A stretch of DNA of 64,000 nucleotides, taken from NCBI GenBank assembly GCA_013396995.1, contig VWZP01004506.1:2343733-2407732 (forward strand). Direction: 5' to 3'. Numbering within the stretch: position 1 is the stretch's first letter; every line of letters begins with the position of its first letter. The position numbers and the translations under genes are program-made. The stretch comes from Dicaeum eximium (taxonomy: Eukaryota; Chordata; Aves; Passeriformes; Dicaeidae). Shown here in pieces: positions 27,851-37,737 of the stretch. The notes beneath the pieces are model-generated. The model saw nothing but the letters and a program-made list of their open reading frames with translations. It was not told the DNA's origin and ran no database searches.

Positions 27851-29559
27851 GGTTTTTTTCACAGCTTTCTTCTGGAAGCTTGACAATTAGTCTACCACCT
27901 TCTGACTGTGCTGTCATGATGGAAAGGGCATTTCTGCACTTATCTGAAGGTTCAGAAGAGAGAAGATTTATCATAGATCCTAATGAGAGATAGGAAGCTT
28001 ATTTTTCCTTTTCTCCCCCAACATCAGGGCATTGTCATCTTGTGTGCAGTTGAAGATGCAGCCTAACTCAAAGACACTGATTTTTGCAGCTGCCTGATTA
28101 GATATTCCCCTCAGTATATGTTTATATTCCTAGATGTATGCTGTAGCCTGTTCCTGGGGGATGACTCCAAAGTGCAAAACACAGCACTTCTCTCGTTTTA
28201 AATAGAATCATATTTACTTTGGCAAGATCCTTTGCATCTTTATTCTTGTTCTCCATCACACCTGTACCTCTTCTGGCCACTGAGATTGGAGGTTGAGTAA
28301 GTATATTTTATTGCAGAAGATACATGACAACAGTACAAGAAAACAGCCCCTCACAGAAACTCACTGAGTACAACTTTCCATTTAGAAATAAATCATAAAT
28401 AACAGTTTTCTGAAAACAGTATTGCAGATAGTTTTGCTTACTACAGTTCTATCTTGCACTATCTATATGGTATCTATCTTCTATTTTCTAGTCCTCTCTC
28501 ATCCACAGAAAGGGCATAGGAGTCAGAGTAAAAGGTCTTACTAGAAAATTAGAATATTTACTGCTTTGCCCTTATTCCCAAAGTACCTTACTGTGAGGTG
28601 GAAGAAATTCAAAAGGGTTTGATAATTTTTTTTCAACTTTATTTCCTTTTCAGTTCCTGCAAGATACAGCACAATTAATTCCCAAAAGGAAGTATAAGTG
28701 TCCCCAAATTTCTTGAAGGATGTATAGCAATATCAATACAGTCAATGACTGCTTTTCATGGGATTGTTTCACACACTTCACAAGTGTGTCCAAATGAAGT
28801 AGAAAGCTGTATAACTCAGTTGCTGACAATACTCCTAGGCTTTTCCATGACTCAACCTAAAGCTAACTTATTGGACAGCCTTCTGCTGAGCTATTTTTAG
28901 CTTTTATCAACTCATGCATTTTCTTCCTGCAAGCTGAGCAAATTTCCACAAAGTCTCTTCAGAGCAGAGATTGCAAATATGAAAAGGAAAAAAAAAGGAA
29001 AAAAAAAAAGTGTCAAAAATTCCTTAGCAGATAGTATTTAGGAACAGAGAATGGTGTGGGGTTGTCAAGAGATATTGTGTGTTGTATGTCACCTTTAATA
29101 GTTTTAGAGGTAGCAGATCAGTTGCTGAGGTGGTTTGGTTTTATATGGGTGGTTTTGGGTGAGTTTTTTTTTGATTTTCAACAGAAATTAGTGGGATTTG
29201 AGAGACTGTTCAATGACAGAAAACAGTCCAAATGAATGCACCAGAAACTGGTCTTCATTAAAAAACTAAAAAGATAATCCTGATTAGATTTTGAGTGTCT
29301 TTTGCAACAAAACTATTTTCTTCATCTTCACTGATTTGAACTGTAATTATTGACAAAGCCATTATTTTTGCATGCTGTCAAGGAGGAATTGCTAGACAGC
29401 AACAGAGAAATAATTAAAATAATACATATTCCTTTCTAGGTCTTGACATGGACTTGGTTAAAAGTGGGCTCCTGGGCTTCTGTGATGCAGATACTCCTTT
29501 TCTTGCTGTTTTAGACCATGTCACTTCTAAGATTTTTGAAGCAGAGATTGTATCTGTCA
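27851..29559. other. unique DNA, no gene seen
   Basis: AT-rich with an A-rich tract near 28985-29010. The part around 28140-28260 might be a further decayed CR1 piece, but I could not support it. No coding frame of note. Confidence 0.35.
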
Positions 29560-31175
29560 GAACAGACTCATTCACTTGAAAGGAACTACAATCACTGTCT
29601 AGACCACTTCAGGCTGACCAAGAGTTAAAGCATGTTGTTAAGGGCATTGTCCAAACACCTCTTAAACACTGACAGGTTTGGGGCATTGGGCACCTCTCTA
29701 GGAAGCTGGTTCCAGTGTTTGACCACACTCTTGGTATAGAAATGCTTCCTAATGTTCAGTCAGAAACTCCCCTGGCACAGTTTGGAACCATTCCCATGTG
29801 TCCTGTCACTGGATTCCAGGGTGTGGTGGGTTGACCTTGGCTGAGCTCCAGGTGCTCACCAAAGCCACTCTGTCAGTCCCCTCCACAGCTGGACAGGGGA
29901 GAGAAAGCATAACAAACACATCATGGGTGGAGATAAAGGCAGGGAGAGATCACCCACTTCAGTCACCATCATGGGCAAAAAGGACTTGATTTAGGGAAAT
30001 TAATTTATTACCAATCAAATCAGAGTAGGATAATGAGAAATAAACCAAATTCTTAAAACACCTTCATCCCTACTCCTTCCTTCTTCCTCATCTCAACTTC
30101 TCTCTCTTTCCCTCCAGCAGAGAAGGGGGATGGAGAATGGGATCTCTGATCAGTTCATCACACATTGTCTCTGCCTCTGCTTCCTCCTCAGGAGGAGAAC
30201 TCACGCTCTTCTCTTGTTCCAGCATGAGGTTCCTCCCACACAAGACAGTCTTTTACAAACTTCTCCAACATTACTTCTCCTTCTCATGGGCTGCAGTTTC
30301 TTCATGAGCTGTTCCAGTGTGGGACACTCCCATGGGGCACAGTCCTTTAGGAACAGGCTGCTCTGGGTCCCTTGTGGGGTCACAGGTCCTTCAGCAAACC
30401 TGCTCCAGTTTGGGCTCCTTTCTTCATGGTACCACAGGTCCTGCAAGGAGCCTGCTCCAGTGTGGGCTTCCCACAGGGCCTCCTTTGGGCATCCACCTGC
30501 TCTGGCATGGGCTCCTCCATGGGCTGCAGATGGATGTCTGCTCTCCCATGGATCTCCAGGGCTGCAGGGGCACAGCCGCCTCACCATGGGCTGCACCATG
30601 GGCTGCAGGGGAATCTCTGCTGCAGCATCTGGATCACCTTATTCCCCTTTCTTCCTCACCAACCAACGCTCCTGCAGGGCAGTTTCACTCACATATTCTC
30701 TCTCCTCTCTCTGACTGTTGTTGTGCAGCAGTTTATTTCCCACCTTATTAAATATATTATTCCAGAGGTGCTACCACTCTAGGTGGTACACATTCCACTA
30801 ATGGGCTTGGGCTTGGCCAGCAGCAAGTCCATCTGGGACCTGTCTGGCATTGACTCTGTTGGGCAAGGGGAAACTTCTGGCAGCTTCTCAGAAACCCATC
30901 CCTGTAGCTCCCCCACCACCAAAATTTTACCACGCAAGCCCAGTACACAGGAAGAAGAGCTCAGCACCTCCCTCTCCCCTTCCTCTCCTCAGGAAGCTGC
31001 AATGAGGCCACCCCTCAGCCTCCTTTTCTTCAAACCAGAGGAGCTCAGAGTCCTCAGCTGCTCTTTACAGGATATGCCCTTCCATCTTACAACCAGCTTT
31101 GTTGCCCTCCCCTGGATACTTTCAAGGACCTTCACATCTTTCTGAAACGGTGTGGGGCACATCAGATTTGGGAGG
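29560..31175 (-). mobile_element. CR1 LINE (minus), interrupted by a solo LTR
   Basis: This is one minus-strand CR1 copy in two segments, 29560-29821 and 30948-31175, split by the LTR at 29822-30947. The first segment carries the antisense 3' blocks GGCACCTCTCTAGGAAGCTG, TTCCAGTGTTTGACCACAC, ATGCTTCCTAATGTTCAG and CCATGTGTCCTGTCACTGG. The second resumes with GAAGAAGAGCTCAGCACCTC, GGCCACCCCTCAGCCTCC and CCCTCCCCTGGATACTTTC. On the minus strand the second segment encodes KDVKVLESIQGRATKLV and LKKRRLRGGLIA, the C-terminal CR1 ORF2 pattern. The two halves are collinear in CR1, so the LTR arrived later. The 3' tail near 29560 is poorly kept. Confidence 0.87.
29822..30947 (-). mobile_element. solo LTR of an endogenous retrovirus (minus), nested in CR1
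   Basis: A 1126-bp unit starts TGTGGTGGGTTGACC and ends GCCCAGTACA on the plus strand, i.e. TG...CA. It is flanked by CAGGG (29817-29821) and CAGGA (30948-30952), a 5-bp target duplication with one change. Its sequence matches an abundant songbird LTR pattern that I recognise but cannot name with certainty. Orientation is minus: the minus strand has AATAAA (complement of 30004-30009), about 180 nt before the LTR 3' end, and an AT-rich TATA-like block (complement of about 30745-30760). No internal retroviral genes remain, so it is a recombination-derived solo LTR. Inside, 30210-30620 holds degenerate repeats built on TGCTCCAGTGTGGG and CATGGGCTGCAG. The 194-codon plus frame across it is an artefact. 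Confidence 0.87.
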
Positions 31176-34100
31176 GCCAAGGACTGGACAAAGGTCAGCT
31201 CTGCAGACACACAGACAGCTGCTGGGGGTGCAGGGAGCAGGATGCACCCGCAGGATGTTGAAAGAGGAATAGTGTCTGCCACATTTACAGCCTGGCTGCG
31301 GCTGCAGGTGATGCTGCAGGGTCAGCTCGGAGTTCTCACATGAAACAAACCTCTTCTGCTCAAGCTGTATGTTTGCAGAGGTGTGTGCTGAGGTGGGATC
31401 TTTGCAGTGTGCCTGTGAGGGATGTGGAGAGTAGATACAAGCCAAAGCATACTACAGCAAAAACCAGCTCCCAGTCTCATCTCAGAGTTTAATTGTGGCA
31501 GGGAAGGAGGAAGCAGTGCTTGTGTTATCAATGATAAGGTGTGAGCCAATACTTCTTACCTGCCAGATTTCCTCAGAGAAAAGTTTCTGAGCAGTCCCAC
31601 AGTTTCAGCCTTTGAGCTTCAGAACTCTGCTGCAGTATCCCCAAACCCAAACTGCTCTAAGTATGACCCATGACCTTCATCACCCAACACCCTCTGTCTG
31701 TGCCCCTCATCTTGCAAGAGGGCTCATTCCATGCACACCAGGACCATCTTACTCCCTTGGTCCCCAACTCATATGTCAGGTCATTCTTTGATGACAGAGA
31801 ATTAATGAACCATATCCCTATGTATGGAAACCCTGGAAACTAAGGAAAGATGAATGGCTTCTACAGTGTTTGCTCCATACAGGTAGGAAAAATTCCAGGT
31901 CACATCAAATTGCCTTGGAGTAGGGTTCTTCCCCTGATGCAGCACACAAAAATGATTTGAAGGTGCCTTTTCTATTTGCTTCTGGTTCTTCTGCCAAGTT
32001 CTTTTATTGTGACCCCAGCAAAGAGTGTCTGGGGATGGAGATTGAGATGGGCATACACTAAAGGCAAATCCCAATCCTCTCAAAACACCAAACCTCCAAT
32101 TGTACCCAACATTATATTCTTCACACTCATATTTGAAACACTCTTCACACTCTTCACTCTTCACACTCCACACTTCATATTTGAAAATCTGATTGGTCTG
32201 TAACTGGCTGCTGAGCACTAAAAAGGAGGGTCTTTACACAGATTATAGTCTTTTGAAAAATGCTTTTCACTAATTTACTTTGACTAAACTTAGGCTGACA
32301 CTGAGACACAGTAATGAAAAGAAAAATAAATATATGGATCAATATTTGCTTACACCGCCTAAGCAATTACCACATATTTGAGAGGTTCATTTTTCCATCT
32401 TATAAGTTAATTAGCATGGAGAATTAAAAAAATAGCTAGATTCACTGCACCAGTTCTGCTCCTGCTGACAGCAGTACAAGTTTTGTATTGAACAGGAATA
32501 TTTGGGTGTAAAAACTTTCCCTGTAAAATCAGAAAATGTCTTTTACCTGTTCTCTGGCAATGTAATTCAGAGTGCCAGTGAAGACAATGTAATGTCTTCT
32601 CTTACAATGCAAGATTAACATAAAAACTGTAATGTAAACCTCTCCATCTTTATGTGAGTGTGTGTGTGTTTTAGGCATGATTTTGAGAAGTGCTGGTCTT
32701 TTCACTACTGGAAGCTAATGGAGCTTATCCTGGATAACAAAACTGTATGCTCTCATGTAACTGGGGGAGGAGTTGGTTGCGTACTTTTAATGAAGATATT
32801 TAACAACTGATCAATAAAACCATGGATATCCAGTTGGGAGCAGATGAAGTAGACCACTGCTCAGGAAAACAGCTGGAAGAAACTGAGCTTCTTGAGTGCT
32901 GAATGCTCTGCATTTGCTTAGGTGAAAAAGGCTCCAAAGCACTGTGTGACTTTAGATCATGAAGTGTTCTCCATTGTGAGATAACACTATTTAATGCATT
33001 GATAGAAGGTACTCTTTATCCCTTGAATTGATCTGATTCCTCACTGCTTTGATATTAATGTGGCTATGTGGAAAGATGTGAAGATGCAGAAAACGAAAGC
33101 TTTTATTTTCTCTGCCTTTTTCAAGAGACAGCAATTTCTAGGCTAAGTCGACAGATTTGAGTGTTCTGAGACTCCTGACCAGTCCAGCCTGTGGATGGGA
33201 TTTGAGGTGGGTGTCAGCATGCTCCTGACAATATCTGGGCTTTAAATTGACCCTGACCCAATCAGGGTGTTCCTACAGCAGGCTAACCTTGAGTAAAGTG
33301 GAATTGATCTAGTGTGGGCTGTTAGATGTGGCATAAATCCAAGCACAACTGCCAAAGAGTTGGATTTCCAACAGTAATGTGGTTGGTTACAACTTGGAAA
33401 GCCTTCTCCTTTCACCAAACAGTCACAGTTACAAGTAAGGGATTTGAGGCACCCTGGAAAGAAACTAAAAGAGAGTCAAGGACAAGTGGAGGTCAAGGAA
33501 ATATTTCTCTGAGAAATAAAGAATCAGCTCCTACACTTAATTTCTTACTTTCATGTATATGACTAAAACACCTCAGTAACATTAAAAATGGTGCTCAGTG
33601 TGATGTATAGCTTAATAGTATCTTTAATCAGTAGAAGCTAGACTTAAATAAATTTTTAGTTCATGGATTATTGCTGGACCATGTAAGTTGAGGAGATAGG
33701 TTTTCTGCTGCCAAAATTTATGACTTATCCGAAGTCAGCAGAATAGATAAATTGATGTATGCCTTATCTACAAAAAAGAATGTGATTGGGATGAATTCCC
33801 AAACAGGTGATTATGTGAATGATGCAAAAGCCAAGAGGTATGTACACAGTGAAGGAAGAGCAGATTGGTTTTGTCCCAGGTTCAGCAAAGGCACTCCTGC
33901 AAGTAAAAAGCAGTTACTGTGAAACAGATCCAGTGTCAGAAAAATGGAATAATCACCTGGAATTCAGCCCAATTAGTTTCTGTAAGTTCTCATATTCTAC
34001 ATGTACCAGGAATGTAATGGAAGTGACATTTGATAACATTTTATCTCAGCCTCAGTCAGCTGGGACCTGTGCACACAAATAAGGAGCGGAAAAGAGTGAA

Positions 34101-35384
34101 GCAAGAACATTTTTTACTCTTTTTTTTTTTTNTGTAGGTGTCAAACCTCATAGCTTTTCAAAAATGGTATTCTCATTAATTCTTCTTTTTTTTCCATTTA
34201 AGAATAGAAACATTCTGTTAATAAGGTAAATGTGCTCATTTGCATTGTTAAGCTGTACTTCTAAGTGTTTTCAGTACCTTTTCACAGAAAACAGAAACTT
34301 AAAATTAAGAGAAAAATACTCGTTTCCCATCAAAGGCTAATTGATTGATTATTTGCTTGAATAATATCAAAACAAGAGAATCCATTATGGCCAGATTCAG
34401 AAATGGCATGCATCACATTCTGTTTAAGCAATTCATACTACAAGTATTTGTGTGTAATAACATGCAGTTTTACTTAATTTCAGTGCTGATACAAGAGGGT
34501 TAGGATGAGGTTGCAAAACCTAACACTTCTCACAACCAAGGATAAATCATGAGTTTGAATTTGTAAAAATAACTAATTCAGTTCTAGAAGGAAGTGGGTA
34601 TTGTTGGGTCAATGGGAACTAATGGAGAAGGGGTCAAAAGGGAGAGCCCTGATCTGTGTCACTTCTTGGAATGGCCAATCCTTACGGAGTGCTCCTTGCT
34701 TACTGACACTGACGTCACCCTGTCACTTCTGCCACACAACCTGAGGGTTCACAGGATGCCAAAGAGCAGATTTCCCCTCAGATCCTGGCAATCCTTCAAG
34801 GTCACTATGCCAAAACATAATTTTCCTCTCCAAATAAAAGTCTGTTGGTAAGAAAGCATTGTCTGTCAGAAAGATATTGCCCAATCAGTCCCGCCAACGT
34901 CAGATTGCCTCTGCATGAAGCAGCGTGTCCCAGCCTTGGCCAGGGATGCAGGAAAACACAGCAGGCTGGAATTTGCTGCCTGTTTTTGCAATGTCCCTGC
35001 TGCAGACTCCCAGCCTGTCATGCAAGCTTCCTGCACACCTTCCAGTGCAGTCACCTGGCTCTGCTGTCAGCTTCCTGCAGAGCGTGGCGCGGGCGCATGC
35101 TCTTGCGTGGGTCAGGAAGCTGCGTGGAGAAACAGAGAGGCAAACCAGTGCAATTCAGCAATTCTGGCCCCTCCAAGAAAAGCAGCATCTTCCTACTGTG
35201 TCTTCATTTCCTGCATACATGTCCTGACTCTCCATGCCACCCTTCTACACTCCTAAGGGGCAGGTTCTACAGCTCATATCACAGCACATCTTTCTGCAGC
35301 CTCCTCGTCTTCCACTGCAGCTGCACCAGCCTGTCCCAGTTATAGCCAAGGAATGCACCCCACAACACCTGCAGATGCAGCAAG
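31176..35384. other. unique DNA, no gene seen
   Basis: Contains an imperfect CTTCACACT array (32119-32178), a short GT run (32654-32669), one undetermined base in a T-run at 34132, and a locally CpG-rich stretch near 35085-35135. No coding exon or repeat family was recognised with confidence. Frames at 34845-35345 (166 codons) and similar have no known motif. Confidence 0.35.
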
Positions 35385-35640
35385 TGCAGTCTGAGGCGTC
35401 TTGCTGGTCCTTGCATGCAACATCTTCTGTCTCACTAGAGTATGACAAAAATTACACAGACACAGCTTCTCTCTAGGTAGGGAAAAGACTCAAGGTTTAT
35501 TTACGGTTAGTTTTATAGAGAGTTTTGGGAATGACCGTGGATTGGAGGATGAGGTTACTACCTCTCCAACCACACTGGTCAAGGAAAAGGTCTATCAAAC
35601 CTTCTCCACCCAGGAAAAAGGAATGAAAAACAAAAAGACA
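35385..35640 (-). mobile_element. probable LTR fragment with core promoter and poly(A) signal (minus)
   Basis: Read on the minus strand, the stretch goes through GACCAGTGTGGTTGGAGAGG, CCTCCAATCCACGGTCATTC and CCCAAAACTCTC, then a TATA box (CTATAAAA, complement of about 35511-35518). About 10-15 nt on comes AATAAA (complement of 35496-35501), followed by CCTTGAGTCTTTTCC and AGAGAGAAGCTGTGTC. A TATA box directly beside a poly(A) signal, then a G/T-rich segment, is LTR-like and resembles endogenous retrovirus U3-R sequences of birds as I recall them. TG/CA ends and a target duplication could not be fixed, so the limits are rough guesses. It could instead be the promoter of an unrecognised transcript. 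Confidence 0.4.
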
Positions 35641-36246
35641 GTTAAGAAAACATGCTGTGTTTATATAAACCAGCGTGAGAAACTCCATCACAGAAATGAA
35701 AACATCATAAGGTTGAAAAATCAGGGCAATAATCTTCCTTGTACTTAGCCATGATGGATGGTTCTGGCTATTAAATTAAGAGGTGTGAATGAAAGAGCAA
35801 GACCTGGACAAGGAAAAGCAGATCTATTACTAGATTTAATTGCAAATTAATATTATTGCAAAACATTTAATTGCTTCTCACTGTGATTTATCAGAAAAAG
35901 ATTTTAAAGGAAAACTGAAAAAGATTCTAGCAACAGCAGGAAAGAAGGCATATAGGGAAGTAGGTTATATCTGAATAGTATAAATGTACTTGATCTTCAA
36001 TAACTCATTAACAACAGGGTCATACCATTTATTTTTTACTGTAGCTGTGATTTTTAGGATTAGGCCTATCAATATTTATTCTTGTTTAACAGAAGGCAAA
36101 CATCCGGTCAGCCCTGGCAAATGCTATCCACTGAATGGCAATTTCACTACGCTTTAGTCACAGAACAAATGTTTGGTTTGTAACAGGAAGGTGAAAGTAC
36201 AAAATGGGGAGAGTCGGTAACCACTGTGCCCAATGCCATGATAATT
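35641..36246. other. unique AT-rich DNA, no gene seen
   Basis: Flank of the palindromic element. No open frame or repeat was recognised. It joins smoothly, through one AATCT copy, to the sequence after 37179, which gives a plausible empty site. Confidence 0.4.
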
Positions 36247-36251
36247 AATCT
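36247..36251 (+). repeat. target-site duplication, left copy (AATCT)
   Basis: AATCT sits directly before the TG start of the element and is repeated directly after its CA end at 37175-37179. A 5-bp duplication fits integrase-mediated insertion. Chance for a given 5-mer match is about 1 in 1000. Confidence 0.75.
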
Positions 36252-36427
36252 TGTGGGAGTCCAAGACACAGAGAGTGTGTCTCTGTCTGTCTTGGAAGGT
36301 TCTGGCACTCAGCAGAACACTGCTTTTGATCTGCATCCCTGGAGAAGGTTGCCAAGGCTTTGGGATCAGTTAGAACACAAAGTGTGAAATAGATGATAGT
36401 GATAGTAATAGTGAGTGTCAGACAAAA
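36252..36427 (+). repeat. left inverted arm (LTR U3 start, plus orientation)
   Basis: It begins TGTGGGAGTCC and ends AGACAAAA. It is the exact reverse complement of 36999-37174 apart from position 36419. Near-identity of the arms means either a recent origin or gene conversion between them. It ends in GAT/AGT-rich sequence (36391-36415), at about the place where the related LTR has a GTA run. Confidence 0.95.
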
Positions 36428-37008
36428 CTAAAAAAAAGCTAGCAGGGGACCCGCCTCTCAACAGACCTGAAGACCAATCAGCGGAATTGCCTCAAGATGT
36501 GCTTGCAGACATCAAGGAAGCGGCACATAAGGCAATTCTGCAAATCCAACCAGTTGGAATTTTGGAAGGCAATTATACAGAAATAAAACAAGAACCTTCT
36601 GAATCTTTTTCTTCGTTTATAGACAGACTGACTCAAGCTGTAGAACGTCAAGTTACTGACGAAACAGCGAAGCCACATCTACTTCGAAGCCTTGCATTTG
36701 CGAATTCAAACCGAGAATGCAAACGCATCATCAGCAGTCTACCTGATGAACCAACTATAAGTCAAATGATAGAAGCCTGCAGCAGAGTAGGCACACCTCA
36801 GCATGTCGAAGCAATTCAATCACATACTATGGAAGATAAACTTGAAAAAATCCTACAGGCAGAACATGAAAAATTTTTGAAAGTTTTCGCGACTCTTCAA
36901 AACACTACAACCTCAGAGAAGAAGAAGAAGAAACCACACCCAAAATCTCCATTTTGGGTCCCTTTCACTCTCATATTAGATCCTAAAAATCCTAGACCTT
37001 TTGTCTAA
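36415..37008 (+). pseudogene. gag: retroviral gag fragment (capsid C-terminal domain), open frame
   Basis: A 197-codon frame is open from a GTG in the left arm (an in-frame TGA at 36412-36414 lies just upstream) to a TAA in the right arm. There is no ATG until codon 118, so it is a gag piece, not a complete gene. Residues 57-76 form the major homology region of retroviral capsid: Q59, E63, F68, R71 and L72 fit the Q-x3-E-x4-F-x2-R-L pattern, with E60 in place of the usual glycine. Helical sequence follows to about residue 155, including the N-x2-C-K-R-I-I motif at 99-106. There is no matrix, no zinc-knuckle nucleocapsid, and no pro, pol or env. Residues from about 165 on (a lysine run, then a proline-rich tail) are translated from the inverted LTR, hence not gag. 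The capsid looks alpha/beta-retrovirus-like. Function is unlikely as it stands. Confidence 0.85.
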
Positions 37009-37174
37009 CACTCACTATTACTATCACTATCATCTATTTCACACTTTGTGTTCTAACTGATCCCAAAGCCTTGGCAACCTTCTCCAGGGATGCAGATCAA
37101 AAGCAGTGTTCTGCTGAGTGCCAGAACCTTCCAAGACAGACAGAGACACACTCTCTGTGTCTTGGACTCCCACA
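36999..37174 (-). repeat. right inverted arm (LTR U3 start, minus orientation)
   Basis: Reverse complement of 36252-36427 with one mismatch at 37007. It ends in CCCACA, the mirror of TGTGGG, and is followed by AATCT. The LTR-derived sequence continues leftwards beyond the arm, where the left side instead switches to gag. Confidence 0.95.
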
Positions 37175-37179
37175 AATCT
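37175..37179 (+). repeat. target-site duplication, right copy (AATCT)
   Basis: Matches 36247-36251 exactly. Extending to six bases fails (TAATCT against AATCTG), so the duplication is 5 bp. Confidence 0.75.
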
Positions 37180-37737
37180 GTTACAAACATATGAAGTTCT
37201 TAGAGATCCCAGTTATCTCCTGTCAATGTAAGGAGCAAAATTTCTGTTCCTTTCATGGAGGTAGACTGAGCTTTTAGTAGAAATGGGACTGTGTCATAGA
37301 TCAGCAAAAGCATCTGTAGAAACAGATTTTTCTGCAAACTGCAGTTTCCAGATGAGGTTCCTCTTTCAGACAACTCATCTTGGTGTTGCTCAATGGGGTT
37401 GAAATGCTGAGAAGCAATTTTGAATTTTTCAGTGTCATTTCTCTGAAAATCTCTGCCCTGAAAGTCTCTTGCATTTTTCTGTCATATTGCTACTCAGGAC
37501 TACCTGTAACTCTGTAGGTTCTGGTATCAAGAGCTAATATAAATTAGCTCTAGATATCTAAAAACTCTAAATATGACTGTATATTTTAAAATAACAGATC
37601 TAAGCAACACATGTATCAGATGGAGCCTAAGGAATATGAGACACATTTGCCAGAGTAAACTGAAGAAGGGTCTAAGGGGTGCTCTGTGGATTTGGCTGTA
37701 TGCACAGTTCTTTGTTGTGTAGTAGTAGTAGGATAGT
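37180..37737. other. unique DNA, no gene seen
   Basis: No recognised gene. A short GTAGTAGTAG run ends near 37731, immediately before the next CR1 fragment. Confidence 0.4.

Larger units (their letters stand above)
36252..37174 (+). mobile_element. palindromic retroviral element: U3 - gag piece - inverted U3
   Basis: A 923-bp unit has terminal inverted arms 36252-36427 and 36999-37174 (176 bp each, one mismatch, 36419 against 37007), TG...CA ends and AATCT duplications outside. The arms match the 5' end of the LTR at 44534-45227: both carry CTCAGCAGAACACTGCTTTT, TCCCTGGA, CCAAGGCT and GAGTTAGA/CAGTTAGA in order. LTR similarity on the right continues inward to about 36900-36935 (antisense of AATATGAGAGTGAA and CAAAATGGAG), so about 240-270 nt of inverted U3 lie there. 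Between them, about 36428-36900 encodes retroviral capsid sequence in plus sense. The arms stop well before the TATA and poly(A) positions of the related LTR, so the unit has no recognisable retroviral promoter or poly(A) site. It is neither a provirus nor a solo LTR. Confidence 0.88.

Noticed and set aside
30130..30714. 194-codon plus frame and overlapping frames on both strands
   Set aside because: It lies wholly inside a solo LTR with internal repeats, and stop-free frames occur in several phases at once.
34845..35345. 166-codon plus frame
   Set aside because: No known motif, non-ATG start, and overlapping open frames in other phases due to locally GC-rich sequence.
36252..37174. Cut-and-paste DNA transposon (long terminal inverted repeats)
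   Set aside because: The arms align with a retroviral LTR 5' end, the ends are TG/CA, and the interior is gag. No transposase is present.
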